A stretch of DNA of 64,000 nucleotides from Pseudomonas sp. MWU13-2105 (GTDB taxonomy: Bacteria; Pseudomonadota; Gammaproteobacteria; Pseudomonadales; Pseudomonadaceae): positions 168,069 through 232,068 of the forward strand of contig NZ_JALLIY010000014.1 of NCBI RefSeq assembly GCF_023242315.1. Reading direction: 5' to 3'. Both the position numbers and the translations under genes were made by a program. Each line of letters opens with the position of its first letter. Position 1 is the stretch's first letter. Positions 51,005 to 59,912 of the stretch are shown here, piece after piece. Below the pieces are notes generated by a model. The model ran no database searches. It was not told the DNA's origin and saw only the letters and a list, made by a program, of their open reading frames with translations.

Positions 51005-51652
51005 GTGAAAAGCACTATCGATCATCTGGCTATCGTGGCGCCGGACCTTGATACCGGCTGTGCGTTCGTCACTGGCGTTCTGGGCGTCGACCTTCAACCG
51101 GGCGGTGCCCATCCACGCATGGGCACCCATAACCGGCTGCTGCGCCTTGGTCCTGAGCTTTATCTGGAAGTGATTGCGGTGGACCCGTCGGCTGAACGCC
51201 CGAAGCGGCCTCGATGGTTCGGCCTTGATCAACTTGCGCCTGACTCACCCGCACGCTTGGCCACATGGGTTGTACGAACCGATGATATCCATGCTGCCAG
51301 CGCCTCTTGCCACGACATCGTCGGAGATGTCGAACCCATGACCAGAGGAACATTGTCCTGGCAGATAACGATACCCGCGGACGGTAGCCTTCCTTTGGGC
51401 GGGGCAGCCCCGACCCTGATCCAATGGGAACAGGCCACTCATCCCGCGAGCACAATGCAAGACAAAGGCTGTTCCCTAGTGGCGTTGGATGTCTTCCATA
51501 CTGATCCGGAAAAAGTCAGGGCGGTGCTGACGGCCATGAATTTTTCGGGGCCGGTTTATCTTCATACGCTCAAAGATACTTCAACTCCGTTTCTGGTCGC
51601 GCATATTCAAACACCCGATGGCTTGAAAGCATTGCCGATCTCGGGCGCGTGA
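51005..51652 (+). CDS. Glyoxalase-like (VOC superfamily) protein
   Basis: This 215-residue protein has a Glyoxalase_3-type start (IDHLAIVAPDLDTGCAFVTGVLGVDLQPGGAHPRMGTHNRLLRLGPELYLEVIAV). The His near the N-terminus and the Glu in LYLEVI are typical metal or structural positions. The start is GTG 51005 with AAGGAGCGG upstream. The substrate is unknown. It stands alone between the CrtZ-like gene and a convergent exported protein gene. Confidence 0.8.
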   Translation: MKSTIDHLAIVAPDLDTGCAFVTGVLGVDLQPGGAHPRMGTHNRLLRLGPELYLEVIAVDPSAERPKRPRWFGLDQLAPDSPARLATWVVRTDDIHAASASCHDIVGDVEPMTRGTLSWQITIPADGSLPLGGAAPTLIQWEQATHPASTMQDKGCSLVALDVFHTDPEKVRAVLTAMNFSGPVYLHTLKDTSTPFLVAHIQTPDGLKALPISGA

Positions 51653-51706
51653 GTTGAACCCGGATCTGCTGTGGTCACCGGGAATAAACTACGCGCAGAG
51701 TAACTT

Positions 51707-52582
51707 CTACTTCTTCTCATCAAAGCGAACCGATCGAATGATCGCGCCAATCGTGTCGAAGTCCTGGTAGTAGCCCACGGTGTCGAACAGCAGCTGTGTC
51801 TTGGCGTTGTAGACGATGGCCATCAGGCAGGTACCACCGGCGGCATGAAAGCCGGTTTCCTCATCACCCACGCCACAGGTCTGGATCGTCTGCATGCCTT
51901 TCCAGCCGGGGCCTTCGATGATGTCGACGGGGCTGGGCGAGTCCATGCCGGCGCTACGCATCCAGACGCCGTCCTCCTGGGAAAAGACCATGCTGTCGGC
52001 GGCCTGTTGCAGCGTGCCGTGCTGGACGCAGAGATTGAGGGTGTATTCCTCGTTGGTCCGGGTCTTTGGCTGGTTGAGGTTCAGGCACTCCTTGTTCTTG
52101 CTGATCTTCCAGCCTTTCGGGTAATTGAAGCTGAAGCCGACGGCCTGGTAGGGCTTCATGTTTTTGGCCGAGGCCGGCACATCGGGTGGTCGTGGCGCCA
52201 GCGGATTGGCCGGCTCGTGCAAGGTTGTATCGTTGCGGCAGGCCGCCAGTGGGCGGGCGACGGCGTTGGTGAGGTGGTTCAGGCGGTGAGTCTCGGGATC
52301 GGCGCTGGCGGTCATGCAGCCGCAGCCGTAGCCATAATGCCCGTTGGTGCGCACCCATTGCGCATCGCTGAATTGTGGCCAGTCGCCTTCGGCCTGGTAG
52401 CCGCCCTGGGTGGCGATTTCCCAGGTGCCGTCACGGTCGGTGAGGGTGGCGTTCGCCGCGGTCGGATTTTCGAACCAGCCGCAACGGCGTTCGACCTTGT
52501 CGGCAGCTTGGGCCGGCAGGATCACGCAGGTCAGCACGAGGGTGATCAGGGAGAACTGAATGTGCGGGGAGAGGCGCGGCAT
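51707..52582 (-). CDS. Exported DUF4087-like protein
   Basis: This is a 291-residue protein with a signal peptide (cleavage near PAQAAD, ~27). The first half matches the DUF4087 pattern (ERRCGWFENPTAANATLTDRDGTWEIATQGG, YGYGCGCMTA). The second half (from ~145: YQAVGFSFNYPKGWKISKNKECLNLNQ) looks like a separate domain with several Cys residues that may form disulfides in the periplasm. The function is unknown. Confidence 0.7.
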   Translation of the reverse strand: MPRLSPHIQFSLITLVLTCVILPAQAADKVERRCGWFENPTAANATLTDRDGTWEIATQGGYQAEGDWPQFSDAQWVRTNGHYGYGCGCMTASADPETHRLNHLTNAVARPLAACRNDTTLHEPANPLAPRPPDVPASAKNMKPYQAVGFSFNYPKGWKISKNKECLNLNQPKTRTNEEYTLNLCVQHGTLQQAADSMVFSQEDGVWMRSAGMDSPSPVDIIEGPGWKGMQTIQTCGVGDEETGFHAAGGTCLMAIVYNAKTQLLFDTVGYYQDFDTIGAIIRSVRFDEKK

Positions 52583-52716
52583 GGAACGTCCTTACCTGTG
52601 ATCGGCAGATGGCGGCGGTGCGCTGGAGTGGTCGCCGAAAGCATAGGTGATGATAGCGAATGTTGGCTCTCTACCGCAGTGACCTCGCATTACCTGGGTG
52701 AGATGGGTAAGGCAAT

Positions 52717-52868
52717 CATTGATGACTTGACACAGGGGATGTTGCGCGGAGGCGTTGGTGTAGGCGGGTGACGTCTGGCTTGTGCCGATTTTGGCGGTGA
52801 GTGTTGGCAGGCTCACCGCGTTATCGTTCCTCGCGAGCAAGCTCGGCTCCCACAATAATTGCAGGTTA
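52717..52868 (+). repeat. REP-associated dispersed repeat, copy A
   Basis: A ~150-base segment contains TTGACACAGGGGATGTTGCG, then GGCAGGCTCACCGCGTTATC, and ends in a REP-like core CGCGAGCAAGCTCGGCTCCC. The same order of blocks occurs in the same orientation at about 63233-63385, with about 10.5 kb between. Spurious short ORFs on the minus strand of both copies share LLAxNxNAVSLP. The segment is extragenic, just upstream of a toxin-antitoxin pair. Confidence 0.7.
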
Positions 52869-52899
52869 ATTGTTACTCGTGTACTTTCATAACAATTAA
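52866..52899. promoter_or_regulatory. Operator-like inverted repeat of toxin-antitoxin pair 1
   Basis: TTAATTGTTA at 52866-52875 is repeated inverted as TAACAATTAA at 52890-52899, with 14 bases between. A TATAGG -10-like element follows at about 52910. It sits 24 bases before the antitoxin gene, as expected for autorepression. Confidence 0.6.
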
Positions 52900-52923
52900 T
52901 CGTGATGCTATAGGGCAATCGCT

Positions 52924-53391
52924 ATGCGCACTCTCACGTTGGAACAACTGCGTGCCACCACCGAAGCGGGTGGCATCGTCGGTGTTACCTTGAAAGCGCT
53001 GGGCGGGGTTTTTTTCGTCCAAGTAGAAACCCGGAACGGAGACGCCGCCGTACTGGCCAAGGCGCGTAGTAGCGAGCCGCGCAGTTTCGGTAATCCTGGC
53101 CAGGCCCTGAACCTGCTACTCGGGCTCGGCCTTGTGGTTGGTGCCTTCGATGTTGCGCTTTGGAATCCCGAGGACAGGAGCGCCAGCCGGACCCGACCAG
53201 ATCGTGCTGAGGCGCTGAAACGCACGCATGGGGCCGCCGAGCACGACAAATGGTTTCGTGAGCAGGTGCAACAGGGGCTGGCCGAAGCGGATGATCCGAA
53301 CACCCAGTGGGTATCGCATGAAGAGGCGAAATCAAGCTGGGCGGCGAAACGAGCAGAGTTGGCGAAACGCATCAAGGAGGGCGGTTCTTGA
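52924..53391 (+). CDS. Antitoxin of ParE-type toxin-antitoxin pair 1
   Basis: This 155-residue protein is encoded directly upstream of and overlapping a RelE/ParE toxin, so it is the probable antitoxin. The N-terminal part (MRTLTLEQLRATTEAGGIVGVTLKALGGVFFVQVETRNG) is beta-rich. The C-terminal half is charged and helical (ALKRTHGAAEHDKWFREQVQQGLAEADDPNTQWVSHEEAKSSWAAKRAELAKR); such tails wrap around the toxin. It is longer than classical ParD but this architecture occurs in pseudomonads. Its stop overlaps the toxin's TTG start. Confidence 0.82.
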   Translation: MRTLTLEQLRATTEAGGIVGVTLKALGGVFFVQVETRNGDAAVLAKARSSEPRSFGNPGQALNLLLGLGLVVGAFDVALWNPEDRSASRTRPDRAEALKRTHGAAEHDKWFREQVQQGLAEADDPNTQWVSHEEAKSSWAAKRAELAKRIKEGGS

Positions 53392-53678
53392 TTATTCGCT
53401 GGCTCCCTAGTGCGATTCATGATCGTGATGTACAGCTCGATTACATTGGCGAGCGCAACCCTGGTGCTGCGATCGATCAGGGTGATCGTATCGAACATCA
53501 GGTCGGCCAGTTGCTCGATCACCCTGAGATGGGGCGATTCGGTCGCATCGAAGGGACGCGCGAACTGGTCATTAGCGGCACCCCGTTCGTCGTTGTTTAT
53601 CGCCTCAGGCCCCGCCTCAAGCTGATTGAGATTATCCGCTTGTTGCACGGTGCCCAGCAGTGGCCGAAAACTGATTAA
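53388..53678 (+). CDS. RelE/ParE-family toxin, pair 1
   Basis: This 96-residue toxin has the ParE fold signature: IIRWLPSAIHDRDVQLDYIGERNPGAAIDQ, HPEMGRFGRIEGTRELVISGTPFVVVYRL and a terminal IIRLLHGAQQWP. ParE toxins inhibit gyrase, RelE toxins cleave mRNA; the ending IxRxLHGAQxWP is usual for ParE-like members. The start is TTG 53388, overlapping the antitoxin stop. Confidence 0.88.
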   Translation: MIIRWLPSAIHDRDVQLDYIGERNPGAAIDQGDRIEHQVGQLLDHPEMGRFGRIEGTRELVISGTPFVVVYRLRPRLKLIEIIRLLHGAQQWPKTD

Positions 53679-53802
53679 GCGAGTGCAATGGTGCATTGCC
53701 AGACGCTGCGTTGGAAATGCAGAGCGTCGATTTTAAAAGCACTGGAACGCCCCTCGACCCGTCCTCACAGGCCAAGGGGGCATCCCAAGCGATCGTCTGA
53801 AC

Positions 53803-54024
53803 CTAAGCCTCCCACCCCGCGCCACTGACCGCCGCCTGCGCCAGCGGGTGCAAGTCAGCGCCCTGATGCTCCGTCTGCCAGGCCAGCAACTCCTTGCGCA
53901 TGCCGGGTGTCCAGAACATCTGCAGATGATTGCGCACGCCGAGCACGGCCTGTTGCTGGTCCGGTTCGGTGGCGAAGTACTGGGCGATCTGGTTGGCCAT
54001 CTTGATCAGGTTTTCAGTACTCAT
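53803..54024 (-). CDS. fdsD: Formate dehydrogenase delta subunit
   Basis: FdsD is a small subunit needed for a fully active soluble NAD-dependent formate dehydrogenase. It has 73 residues (MSTENLIKMANQIAQYFATEPDQQQAVLGVRNHLQMFWTPGMRKEL), matching the FdsD family in length and in the conserved HLQMFWTPGMR. It overlaps the end of fdsA by 4 bases (ATGA). In many operons an fdsC/fdhD gene lies between fdsA and fdsD; it is missing here. Confidence 0.92.
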   Translation of the reverse strand: MSTENLIKMANQIAQYFATEPDQQQAVLGVRNHLQMFWTPGMRKELLAWQTEHQGADLHPLAQAAVSGAGWEA

Positions 54025-56909
54025 CGGCGCACCTCGGCTTTGGCTCCTGCGCTGCGTTCATGGCGGCGCTCATCAAGCAGGCGTTGTTGTTCGTCGCTGA
54101 ATTCCTGATAGCGTTTCTGCCACTCGGAAGGGTGGTAGACACGGCTGACTTCGACGGCGGTGACCTTGTACTCCGGACAGTTGGTGGCCCAGTCGGAGTT
54201 GTCGGTGGTGATGACGTTGGCCCCCGATTCAGGGAAGTGGAAGGTGGTGTACACCACGCCCGGGGCGACCCGTTCGGTGACCCGCGCGCGCAGTACGGTC
54301 TGTCCGGCGCGGCTGCCGATGCCGACCCAGTCGCCTTCGTTGATGCCACGGCTCTCGGCATCGCTCGGGTGGATTTCCAGGCGGTCTTCGTCATGCCAGG
54401 CGACGTTCTCGGTGCGCCGGGTCTGGGCGCCGACGTTGTACTGGCTGAGGATGCGCCCGGTGGTCAGCAGCAGTGGATAGCGATTGTTGACCTTCTCCTC
54501 GGTGGGGATGTAGCCGGTGAGCATGAAGCGACCCTTGCCGCGCACGAATTCCTCGATGTGCATGGTCGGCGTGCCATCCGGTGCGGCGGCGTTGCACGGC
54601 CATTGCAGGCTGCCGTGGCTATCCAGCGCGGCATAGCTGACGTTGGTGAAGGTCGGCGTCAGGCTGGCGATTTCATCCATGATTTCCGACGGGTGCTTGT
54701 AGTGCATGGGGTAACCCAGGGCATTGGCCAAGGCCACCGTGCCTTCCCAGTCGGCCTTGCCGCCCAGCGGTTCCATGACCTTGCGTACCCGCGAGATGCG
54801 CCGCTCGGCGTTGGTGAAAGTGCCGTCCTTTTCCAGGAACGAGCTGCCCGGCAGGAACACGTGGGCGAACTTGGCGGTTTCGTTGAGGAAAATATCCTGC
54901 ACCACGATGCATTCCATCGCCGATAGAGCGGCCGTGACGTGCTGGGTATTGGGATCGCTCTGGGCGATGTCTTCGCCTTGGCAATACAGGCCCTTGAAGC
55001 TGCCGCTGAGGGCGGCTTCGAACATATTGGGGATGCGCAGCCCCGGGTCGGGTTGCAGGCTGACGTGCCAGGCCTGTTCGAACTGCGCCCGCACCACCTC
55101 GTTGGAGATGTGCCGGTAACCGGGCAGCTCGTGGGGAAAGGAGCCCATGTCGCAGGAGCCCTGCACGTTGTTCTGACCCCGCAGCGGGTTTACGCCCACG
55201 CCTTCGCGACCGATATTGCCGGTGGCCATGGCCAGGTTGGCGATACCCATCACCGCGGTGCTGCCCTGGCTGTGTTCGGTGACGCCCAGGCCGTAGTAGA
55301 TCGCCGCATTCTTGCCACCGGCATACAGGCGGGCGGCGGCACGGATATCGGCAGCGGCGACACCGCAGATCGGGCCAAGGACTTCCGGCGAGTTTTCCGC
55401 GCGGCTGACGAACTCGCTCCAGTGGGCGAAATCGCTGCCCTCGCAGCGGGCGTCGATAAAGGCCTGGTCGAGCAGGCCTTCACTGACGATGACGTGGGCC
55501 AGGGCGTTGAGCATGGCGACGTTGGTGCCCGGGCGCAGGGCCAGGTGCAGTTCGGCGCGGCCATGCACCGCGTCCACCAGGTCGATGCGCCGTGGGTCGA
55601 TGACGATCAGTCGCGCGCCTTCACGCAGGCGGCGTTTGAGCTGGGAGGCGAACACCGGGTGGGCATCGCTGGGGTTGGCACCGATCACCAGGATCACGTC
55701 GGCTTGCATCACCGAGTCGAAACTCTGGGTACCGGCGGACTCGCCCAGGGTTTGTTTCAGGCCATAGCCGGTTGGCGAATGGCAGACCCGCGCACAGGTG
55801 TCGACGTTGTTGTTGCCGAAGGCGGCGCGTACCAGTTTTTGCACCAGGTAGGTTTCTTCGTTGGTGCAGCGGCTGGAGGTGATGCCTCCGATGGAGTCGC
55901 GCCCGTATTTCTGCTGCAGCCGGCGGAATTCGCCAGCGGCGTAGGTCACCGCTTCATCCCAGCTGACCTCCTGCCAGGGGTCGTTGATGTGCTTGCGGAT
56001 CATCGGCTTGGTGATGCGATCCGGGTGGCTGGCATAGCCCCAGGCAAAGCGCCCCTTGACGCAGGAGTGGCCGTGGTTGGCCTGGCCGTTCTTGTCGGGA
56101 ACCATGCGTACCAGTTTGTCGCCCTTCATCTCGGCGCGGAACGAGCAGCCCACGCCGCAATAGGCGCAGGTAGTGATCACGGCGCGTTCGGGCTGGCCCA
56201 GTTCGACCACGCTTTTTTCCATCAGGGTCGCGGTGGGGCAGGCTTGCACGCAGGCGCCACAGGATACGCATTCCGAGTCGAGGAAGTTTTCCCCACCGGC
56301 GGCCGCGACCCGGGATTCGAAACCGCGCCCGGTAATGGTCAGGGCAAAGGTGCCCTGGGTTTCTTCACAGGCGCGCACGCAACGGTTGCAGACGATGCAC
56401 TTGCTCGGGTCGTAGTCGAAGTAGGGATTGGAGGTGTCCTTCTGCTCGGCCAGGTGGTTGTCGCCTTCATAGCCGTAGCGTACCTCCCGCAGGCCGACCT
56501 GGCCGGCGACGGTTTGCAGTTCGCAGTTGCCGTTGGCCGAGCAGGTCAGGCAGTCCAGCGGGTGGTCGGAGATATACAGCTCCATGACATTGCGGCGCAG
56601 AGTGGCGAGCTTCGGCGTCTGCGTGTGCACGCTCATGCCTTCGCTGACCGGCGTGGTGCAGGACGCCGGGTAGCCGCGCATGCCGTCGATCTCCACCAGG
56701 CACATGCGGCAGGAGCCGAAGGCTTCCAGGCTGTCGGTGGCGCAGAGTTTCGGAATGGTGGTGCCCAGCAGCGCGGCGGCGCGCATCACCGAGGTGCCTT
56801 CGGGCACGCTGATGCTGCGGCCGTCGATGTTCAGGGTGACCTGTACCTGGCTGTCGCGGGCCGGGGTGCCGAGGTCGATATCGGTATTCGGGTCGAAGAG
56901 AGTGATCAT
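54021..56909 (-). CDS. fdsA: NAD-dependent formate dehydrogenase alpha (catalytic, Mo-bis-MGD) subunit
   Basis: The catalytic subunit oxidises formate to CO2 at a molybdenum-bis-MGD centre and passes electrons through Fe-S clusters to FdsB. It has 962 residues. An N-terminal 2Fe-2S domain comes first (LCATDSLEAFGSCRMCLVEIDGMRGYPASC). Then come the 4Fe-4S regions (HPLDCLTCSANGNCELQ; KCIVCNRCVRACEE; CVSCGACVQACPT) and the FdhF cluster (CAYCGVGC). The Mo-ligating Cys is in DTCARVCHSPTGYGL, and a C-terminal molybdopterin dinucleotide-binding domain completes it. All ligands are intact. ATG 56909 (MITLFDPNTDIDLG) overlaps the fdsB stop; the extension to 57029 lies inside fdsB. Confidence 0.96.
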   Translation of the reverse strand: MITLFDPNTDIDLGTPARDSQVQVTLNIDGRSISVPEGTSVMRAAALLGTTIPKLCATDSLEAFGSCRMCLVEIDGMRGYPASCTTPVSEGMSVHTQTPKLATLRRNVMELYISDHPLDCLTCSANGNCELQTVAGQVGLREVRYGYEGDNHLAEQKDTSNPYFDYDPSKCIVCNRCVRACEETQGTFALTITGRGFESRVAAAGGENFLDSECVSCGACVQACPTATLMEKSVVELGQPERAVITTCAYCGVGCSFRAEMKGDKLVRMVPDKNGQANHGHSCVKGRFAWGYASHPDRITKPMIRKHINDPWQEVSWDEAVTYAAGEFRRLQQKYGRDSIGGITSSRCTNEETYLVQKLVRAAFGNNNVDTCARVCHSPTGYGLKQTLGESAGTQSFDSVMQADVILVIGANPSDAHPVFASQLKRRLREGARLIVIDPRRIDLVDAVHGRAELHLALRPGTNVAMLNALAHVIVSEGLLDQAFIDARCEGSDFAHWSEFVSRAENSPEVLGPICGVAAADIRAAARLYAGGKNAAIYYGLGVTEHSQGSTAVMGIANLAMATGNIGREGVGVNPLRGQNNVQGSCDMGSFPHELPGYRHISNEVVRAQFEQAWHVSLQPDPGLRIPNMFEAALSGSFKGLYCQGEDIAQSDPNTQHVTAALSAMECIVVQDIFLNETAKFAHVFLPGSSFLEKDGTFTNAERRISRVRKVMEPLGGKADWEGTVALANALGYPMHYKHPSEIMDEIASLTPTFTNVSYAALDSHGSLQWPCNAAAPDGTPTMHIEEFVRGKGRFMLTGYIPTEEKVNNRYPLLLTTGRILSQYNVGAQTRRTENVAWHDEDRLEIHPSDAESRGINEGDWVGIGSRAGQTVLRARVTERVAPGVVYTTFHFPESGANVITTDNSDWATNCPEYKVTAVEVSRVYHPSEWQKRYQEFSDEQQRLLDERRHERSAGAKAEVRR

Positions 56910-58468
56910 TGCTCGGCCTCCGAGGATTGCAGACCGAAGTCGGCGGGGAAGTACTTGAGGGCGCTGGCCACCGGATAGGAAGTCATGCCGCCCAGTGCGC
57001 AGAGCGAACCGTATTGCAGGGTGTCGCACAGGTCCTTGAGGATGAGCGCCTGGGTATCACGACCGTTCTGGTCCGGTGCGGCGAGCAGGCGGTCAATGAC
57101 TTCCACGCCGCGGGTCGAGCCGATGCGGCAGGGGGTGCATTTACCGCAGGATTCCTCGGCGCAGAACTGCAGGGCGAAACGCGCCATGCGGGCCATGTCC
57201 AGGCTGTCGTCAGCCACTACCACGCCACCGTGACCGAGCATGGCGCCGATGGCGGCGAAGGCTTCGTAATCCAGCGGGGTGTCGAATTGGCTGGGCGGCA
57301 CCCAGGCGCCGAGAGGGCCGCCGACCTGGGCGGCCTTCAGCGGCCGGCCGCTGGCGGTACCGCCGCCGTAGTCTTCCACCAGTTCCCGCAGGGTCAGGCC
57401 GAAGGCCCGTTCCACCAGGCCGCCGTGACGAATATTGCCCGCCAGTTGGAAGGGCATGGTGCCCAGGGAGCGGCCCATGCCGTAATCGCGATAGAACGGC
57501 GCGCCCTTGGCCAGGATCAGTGGCACCGAGGCCAGGGTCAGCACGTTGTGCACCAGGGTCGGCAGGCCAAACAGGCCCTTCAAGGCGGGGATCGGCGGCT
57601 TGGCGCGGACGATCCCGCGCTTGCCTTCGAGGGAGTCCAGCAGCGCGGTTTCTTCACCGCAGATGTAGGCGCCGGCACCGACGCGCACTTCCATGTCGAA
57701 GGCCAGGCCGCTACCGCCGACATTGCTGCCGAGGTAACCGGCGGCGCGGGCGATCTCCAGGGCTTCGCGCAGGGTGGCGACGGCCTGTGGATATTCCGAG
57801 CGCACATAGATATAGCCGTAGCTGGCGCCGACGGTGATGCCGGCAATGGCCATGCCTTCGATCAGCAGGAACGGGTCGCCCTCCATCAGCATGCGGTCGG
57901 CGAAAGTGCCGGAGTCGCCTTCGTCGGCATTGCAGACAATGTATTTCTGCGCCGCCTGGGCACTGCGCACCGTGCGCCATTTGATCCCGGCGGGGAAGGC
58001 CGCGCCGCCACGGCCACGCAGGCCGGAATCGAACACGGCGCTGGCGGTCTGCTCACCGCCCAGGGCGATGGCCTGGGTCAAACCTTCGAAGCCGCCGTGG
58101 GTGCGGTAATCCTCAAGAGACAGTGGTCGGGTGATGCCGGCGCGGGCGAACAGCAGCCGTTGTTGCGTCTTCAGGTAAGGCAACTGCTCCACCGGGCCCA
58201 GGGCCAGGGGATGGGCGGACGGATCGCCTTGTAGCGCATCGAGTAGCGACGGCACATCGGCAACGGTCAGCGGGCCGAAGCCGATACGGCCCTGCGCGCT
58301 GTCGATTTCCAGCAGCGGTTCCAGCCAGTACAGGCCACGGGAGCTGGTGCGTTGCAGGTCCAGCGGCAGATTGCGTTCGCCGGCCTGGGTGGCCAGGGCC
58401 ACGGCGACCTCATCGGCACCCACGGCACGGGCAAGGGAATCGGCGGGGAGATAGAGGCTCGGCATCAT
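56906..58468 (-). CDS. fdsB: NAD-dependent formate dehydrogenase beta subunit (FMN, NAD-binding)
   Basis: FdsB carries FMN and a 4Fe-4S cluster and reduces NAD+. The 520-residue NuoF-like protein starts with a thioredoxin-like region (~1-130). The NuoF core follows with GLRGRGGAAFPAGIKW (NADH/FMN glycine motif), YIVCNADEGDSGTFADR, YGYIYVRSEYPQAV and GAYICGEETALLDSLEGKRG. A 4Fe-4S motif is in EESCGKCTPCRIG. It overlaps both fdsG upstream and fdsA downstream by 4 bases. Confidence 0.95.
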   Translation of the reverse strand: MMPSLYLPADSLARAVGADEVAVALATQAGERNLPLDLQRTSSRGLYWLEPLLEIDSAQGRIGFGPLTVADVPSLLDALQGDPSAHPLALGPVEQLPYLKTQQRLLFARAGITRPLSLEDYRTHGGFEGLTQAIALGGEQTASAVFDSGLRGRGGAAFPAGIKWRTVRSAQAAQKYIVCNADEGDSGTFADRMLMEGDPFLLIEGMAIAGITVGASYGYIYVRSEYPQAVATLREALEIARAAGYLGSNVGGSGLAFDMEVRVGAGAYICGEETALLDSLEGKRGIVRAKPPIPALKGLFGLPTLVHNVLTLASVPLILAKGAPFYRDYGMGRSLGTMPFQLAGNIRHGGLVERAFGLTLRELVEDYGGGTASGRPLKAAQVGGPLGAWVPPSQFDTPLDYEAFAAIGAMLGHGGVVVADDSLDMARMARFALQFCAEESCGKCTPCRIGSTRGVEVIDRLLAAPDQNGRDTQALILKDLCDTLQYGSLCALGGMTSYPVASALKYFPADFGLQSSEAEQ

Positions 58469-58941
58469 GCGTCCTCCAGGCAGCTATCAAGCAGGGCATC
58501 CAGGCGCTCGGCGCTGAGTCGCGCATGCACCTGTCCATCCAGTTCGAGGGCCGGCGAGCAGGCGCAGGCGCCGAGGCAATACACCGGACGCAGGCTGATA
58601 TTGCCGTCGGCGCTGCTGCCGTGGTCGTCCAGTTGCAGACGTTCGCGCAGTTGCGCGGCGAGCTGCTCGGCGCCGCGGCTCTGGCAGGATTCGGCGCGGC
58701 ACAGGCGCAGGATATGCCGGGCCGCAGGCGCGCTACGGAAGTCGTGGTAGAAGCTGATCACCCCGCGTACCTCGGCCTGGCTCAGGTTGAGGGCGTGGGC
58801 AATCTCGGGGACGGCGGCATCGGGGATGTAGCCGATGCCTGCCTGAATCTCATGGAGGATGGGCAACAGTGCGCCGGGGGAGCCCTTGTGGCGCTCCAGC
58901 ACGTTATTGACCATAGGCAGGTGCAACATCTCATCAGGCAT
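58465..58941 (-). CDS. fdsG: NAD-dependent formate dehydrogenase gamma subunit (2Fe-2S)
   Basis: FdsG is the NuoE-like 2Fe-2S subunit of the cytoplasmic enzyme. It has 158 residues from ATG 58941 (MPDEMLHLPMVNNVL), with a TGAGGAA ribosome site. The four Cys ligands are in LRLCRAESCQSRG and VYCLGACACSPA. It is the first gene of fdsGBA-D. The gap 58942-59264 upstream should hold the promoter; a frame open to 59013 is not supported. No fds-specific LysR regulator (FdsR) is adjacent. Confidence 0.94.
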   Translation of the reverse strand: MPDEMLHLPMVNNVLERHKGSPGALLPILHEIQAGIGYIPDAAVPEIAHALNLSQAEVRGVISFYHDFRSAPAARHILRLCRAESCQSRGAEQLAAQLRERLQLDDHGSSADGNISLRPVYCLGACACSPALELDGQVHARLSAERLDALLDSCLEDA

Positions 58942-59264
58942 ACGGCATTCCTCACGGTCACGGACAAACCAGGCGGTTGTCGGTTGTCCGAAAGTGTCGG
59001 CTGCGGCACTCACGCCACGTCACGTATCGTGGCATTTCAGGCCGTTGGCCAGGCACCCTGGGCGGGTATCTTGTTGGGCCCGATGCGGTCTTTGCCGCAC
59101 CTCTTCAGGGCATAAAAGCCAGCTTGCCACGCGGCCTTTGATTCGCCTGCACCAAAGCGACGTACGCGGTTCTTTTTGCGACCGCCTGTTGAGTCTAGAT
59201 GAGCGTGGTCTGAGGTGTTGTCCCCGAGGGGTGGGGTGCCCCCTTTTTCCAGAAAGTCGGGGCG

Positions 59265-59294
59265 AAAAAAAACCGCCTTGGTAGGGCGGTTTTT
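59265..59294 (-). terminator. Terminator downstream of toxin-antitoxin pair 2
   Basis: AAAACCGCC at 59269-59277 pairs with GGCGGTTTT at 59285-59293. Read on the minus strand it is followed by eight T residues, so it ends the toxin-antitoxin transcript, about 67 bases after the toxin stop. Confidence 0.9.
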
Positions 59295-59360
59295 CCGCAG
59301 GTCTGGCATAAAGCCAGCCTGCATGGCTCACAGAGTGAGTTACTTGTATCCAAGCTCCTT

Positions 59361-59633
59361 TTAGTGTCGAACAGTCAAGATCGTGACGAAATCGCCATTG
59401 ATATGGTAGCGGGCTATATAGCCGCTGTCTCCGAAGTCAATCAACCATTCCCGGTACTCGTCGGGCAGATCCTCAATCGGGCGGCCAATATGTGGTTGAA
59501 TTCCGAGCATCCGCACGCTCTGCATGATTACTGTGCCTGCTCGACCAGCGGCGTCGGCGTTCTTTGGACGCAGGAACTCCCGCAACCGTTGAATGTCCCG
59601 AATGGCGGCAGGGGCGAAGATCACTTGTGGCAT
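59361..59633 (-). CDS. RelE/ParE-family toxin, pair 2
   Basis: This 90-residue toxin has the pattern MPQVIFAPAAIRDIQRLREFLRPKNADAAGRAG, IGRPIEDLPDEYREWLIDFGDSGYIARYHINGDFVTILTVRH. The C-terminal ILTVRH is typical of this RelE/ParE subgroup. It overlaps the upstream antitoxin gene by 13 bases. The target (mRNA or gyrase) cannot be decided by eye. Confidence 0.9.
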   Translation of the reverse strand: MPQVIFAPAAIRDIQRLREFLRPKNADAAGRAGTVIMQSVRMLGIQPHIGRPIEDLPDEYREWLIDFGDSGYIARYHINGDFVTILTVRH

Positions 59634-59899
59634 ACGGGCGCAGGCAATTCATTTTCAGTGCCCCAGCTCGAAAGCCACTTCTCTACTTCATCGGTCGTCG
59701 CGTGCAGGCCAGTGGCTTGAAACTCTTCCCATGCTTTCAGCGTGTCCTGCCGGAACGCTTCATGCTTTTCCTCGCGCTCAACGTACTGCGCGATAGCCTC
59801 GCGCATAATCCAGTGCGAGGTGCGGCGGCGAGCCTCGGCCAGATGCTGCACGCGCCCTTTAAGCTCATCATCGAGCTTGATGGAGGTTGCTGTTGCCAT
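59621..59899 (-). CDS. Ribbon-helix-helix antitoxin, pair 2
   Basis: This 92-residue antitoxin has an N-terminal RHH (CopG-type) DNA-binding segment (MATATSIKLDDELKGRVQHLAEARRRTSHWIMREAIAQYVEREE). Its C-terminal toxin-binding tail is EFQATGLHATTDEVEKWLSSWG. ATG 59899 is chosen because the RHH starts there; the frame is open to 60052. An operator-like palindrome lies just upstream, so it probably represses its own operon. Confidence 0.9.
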   Translation of the reverse strand: MATATSIKLDDELKGRVQHLAEARRRTSHWIMREAIAQYVEREEKHEAFRQDTLKAWEEFQATGLHATTDEVEKWLSSWGTENELPAPVCHK

Positions 59900-59912
59900 G
59901 CTGGCACTCCTG

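Noticed and set aside
54939..56978. 679-residue plus-strand frame over fdsA
   Set aside because: fdsA carries all Fe-S and Mo ligands in frame on the minus strand; the plus-strand product has no motif.
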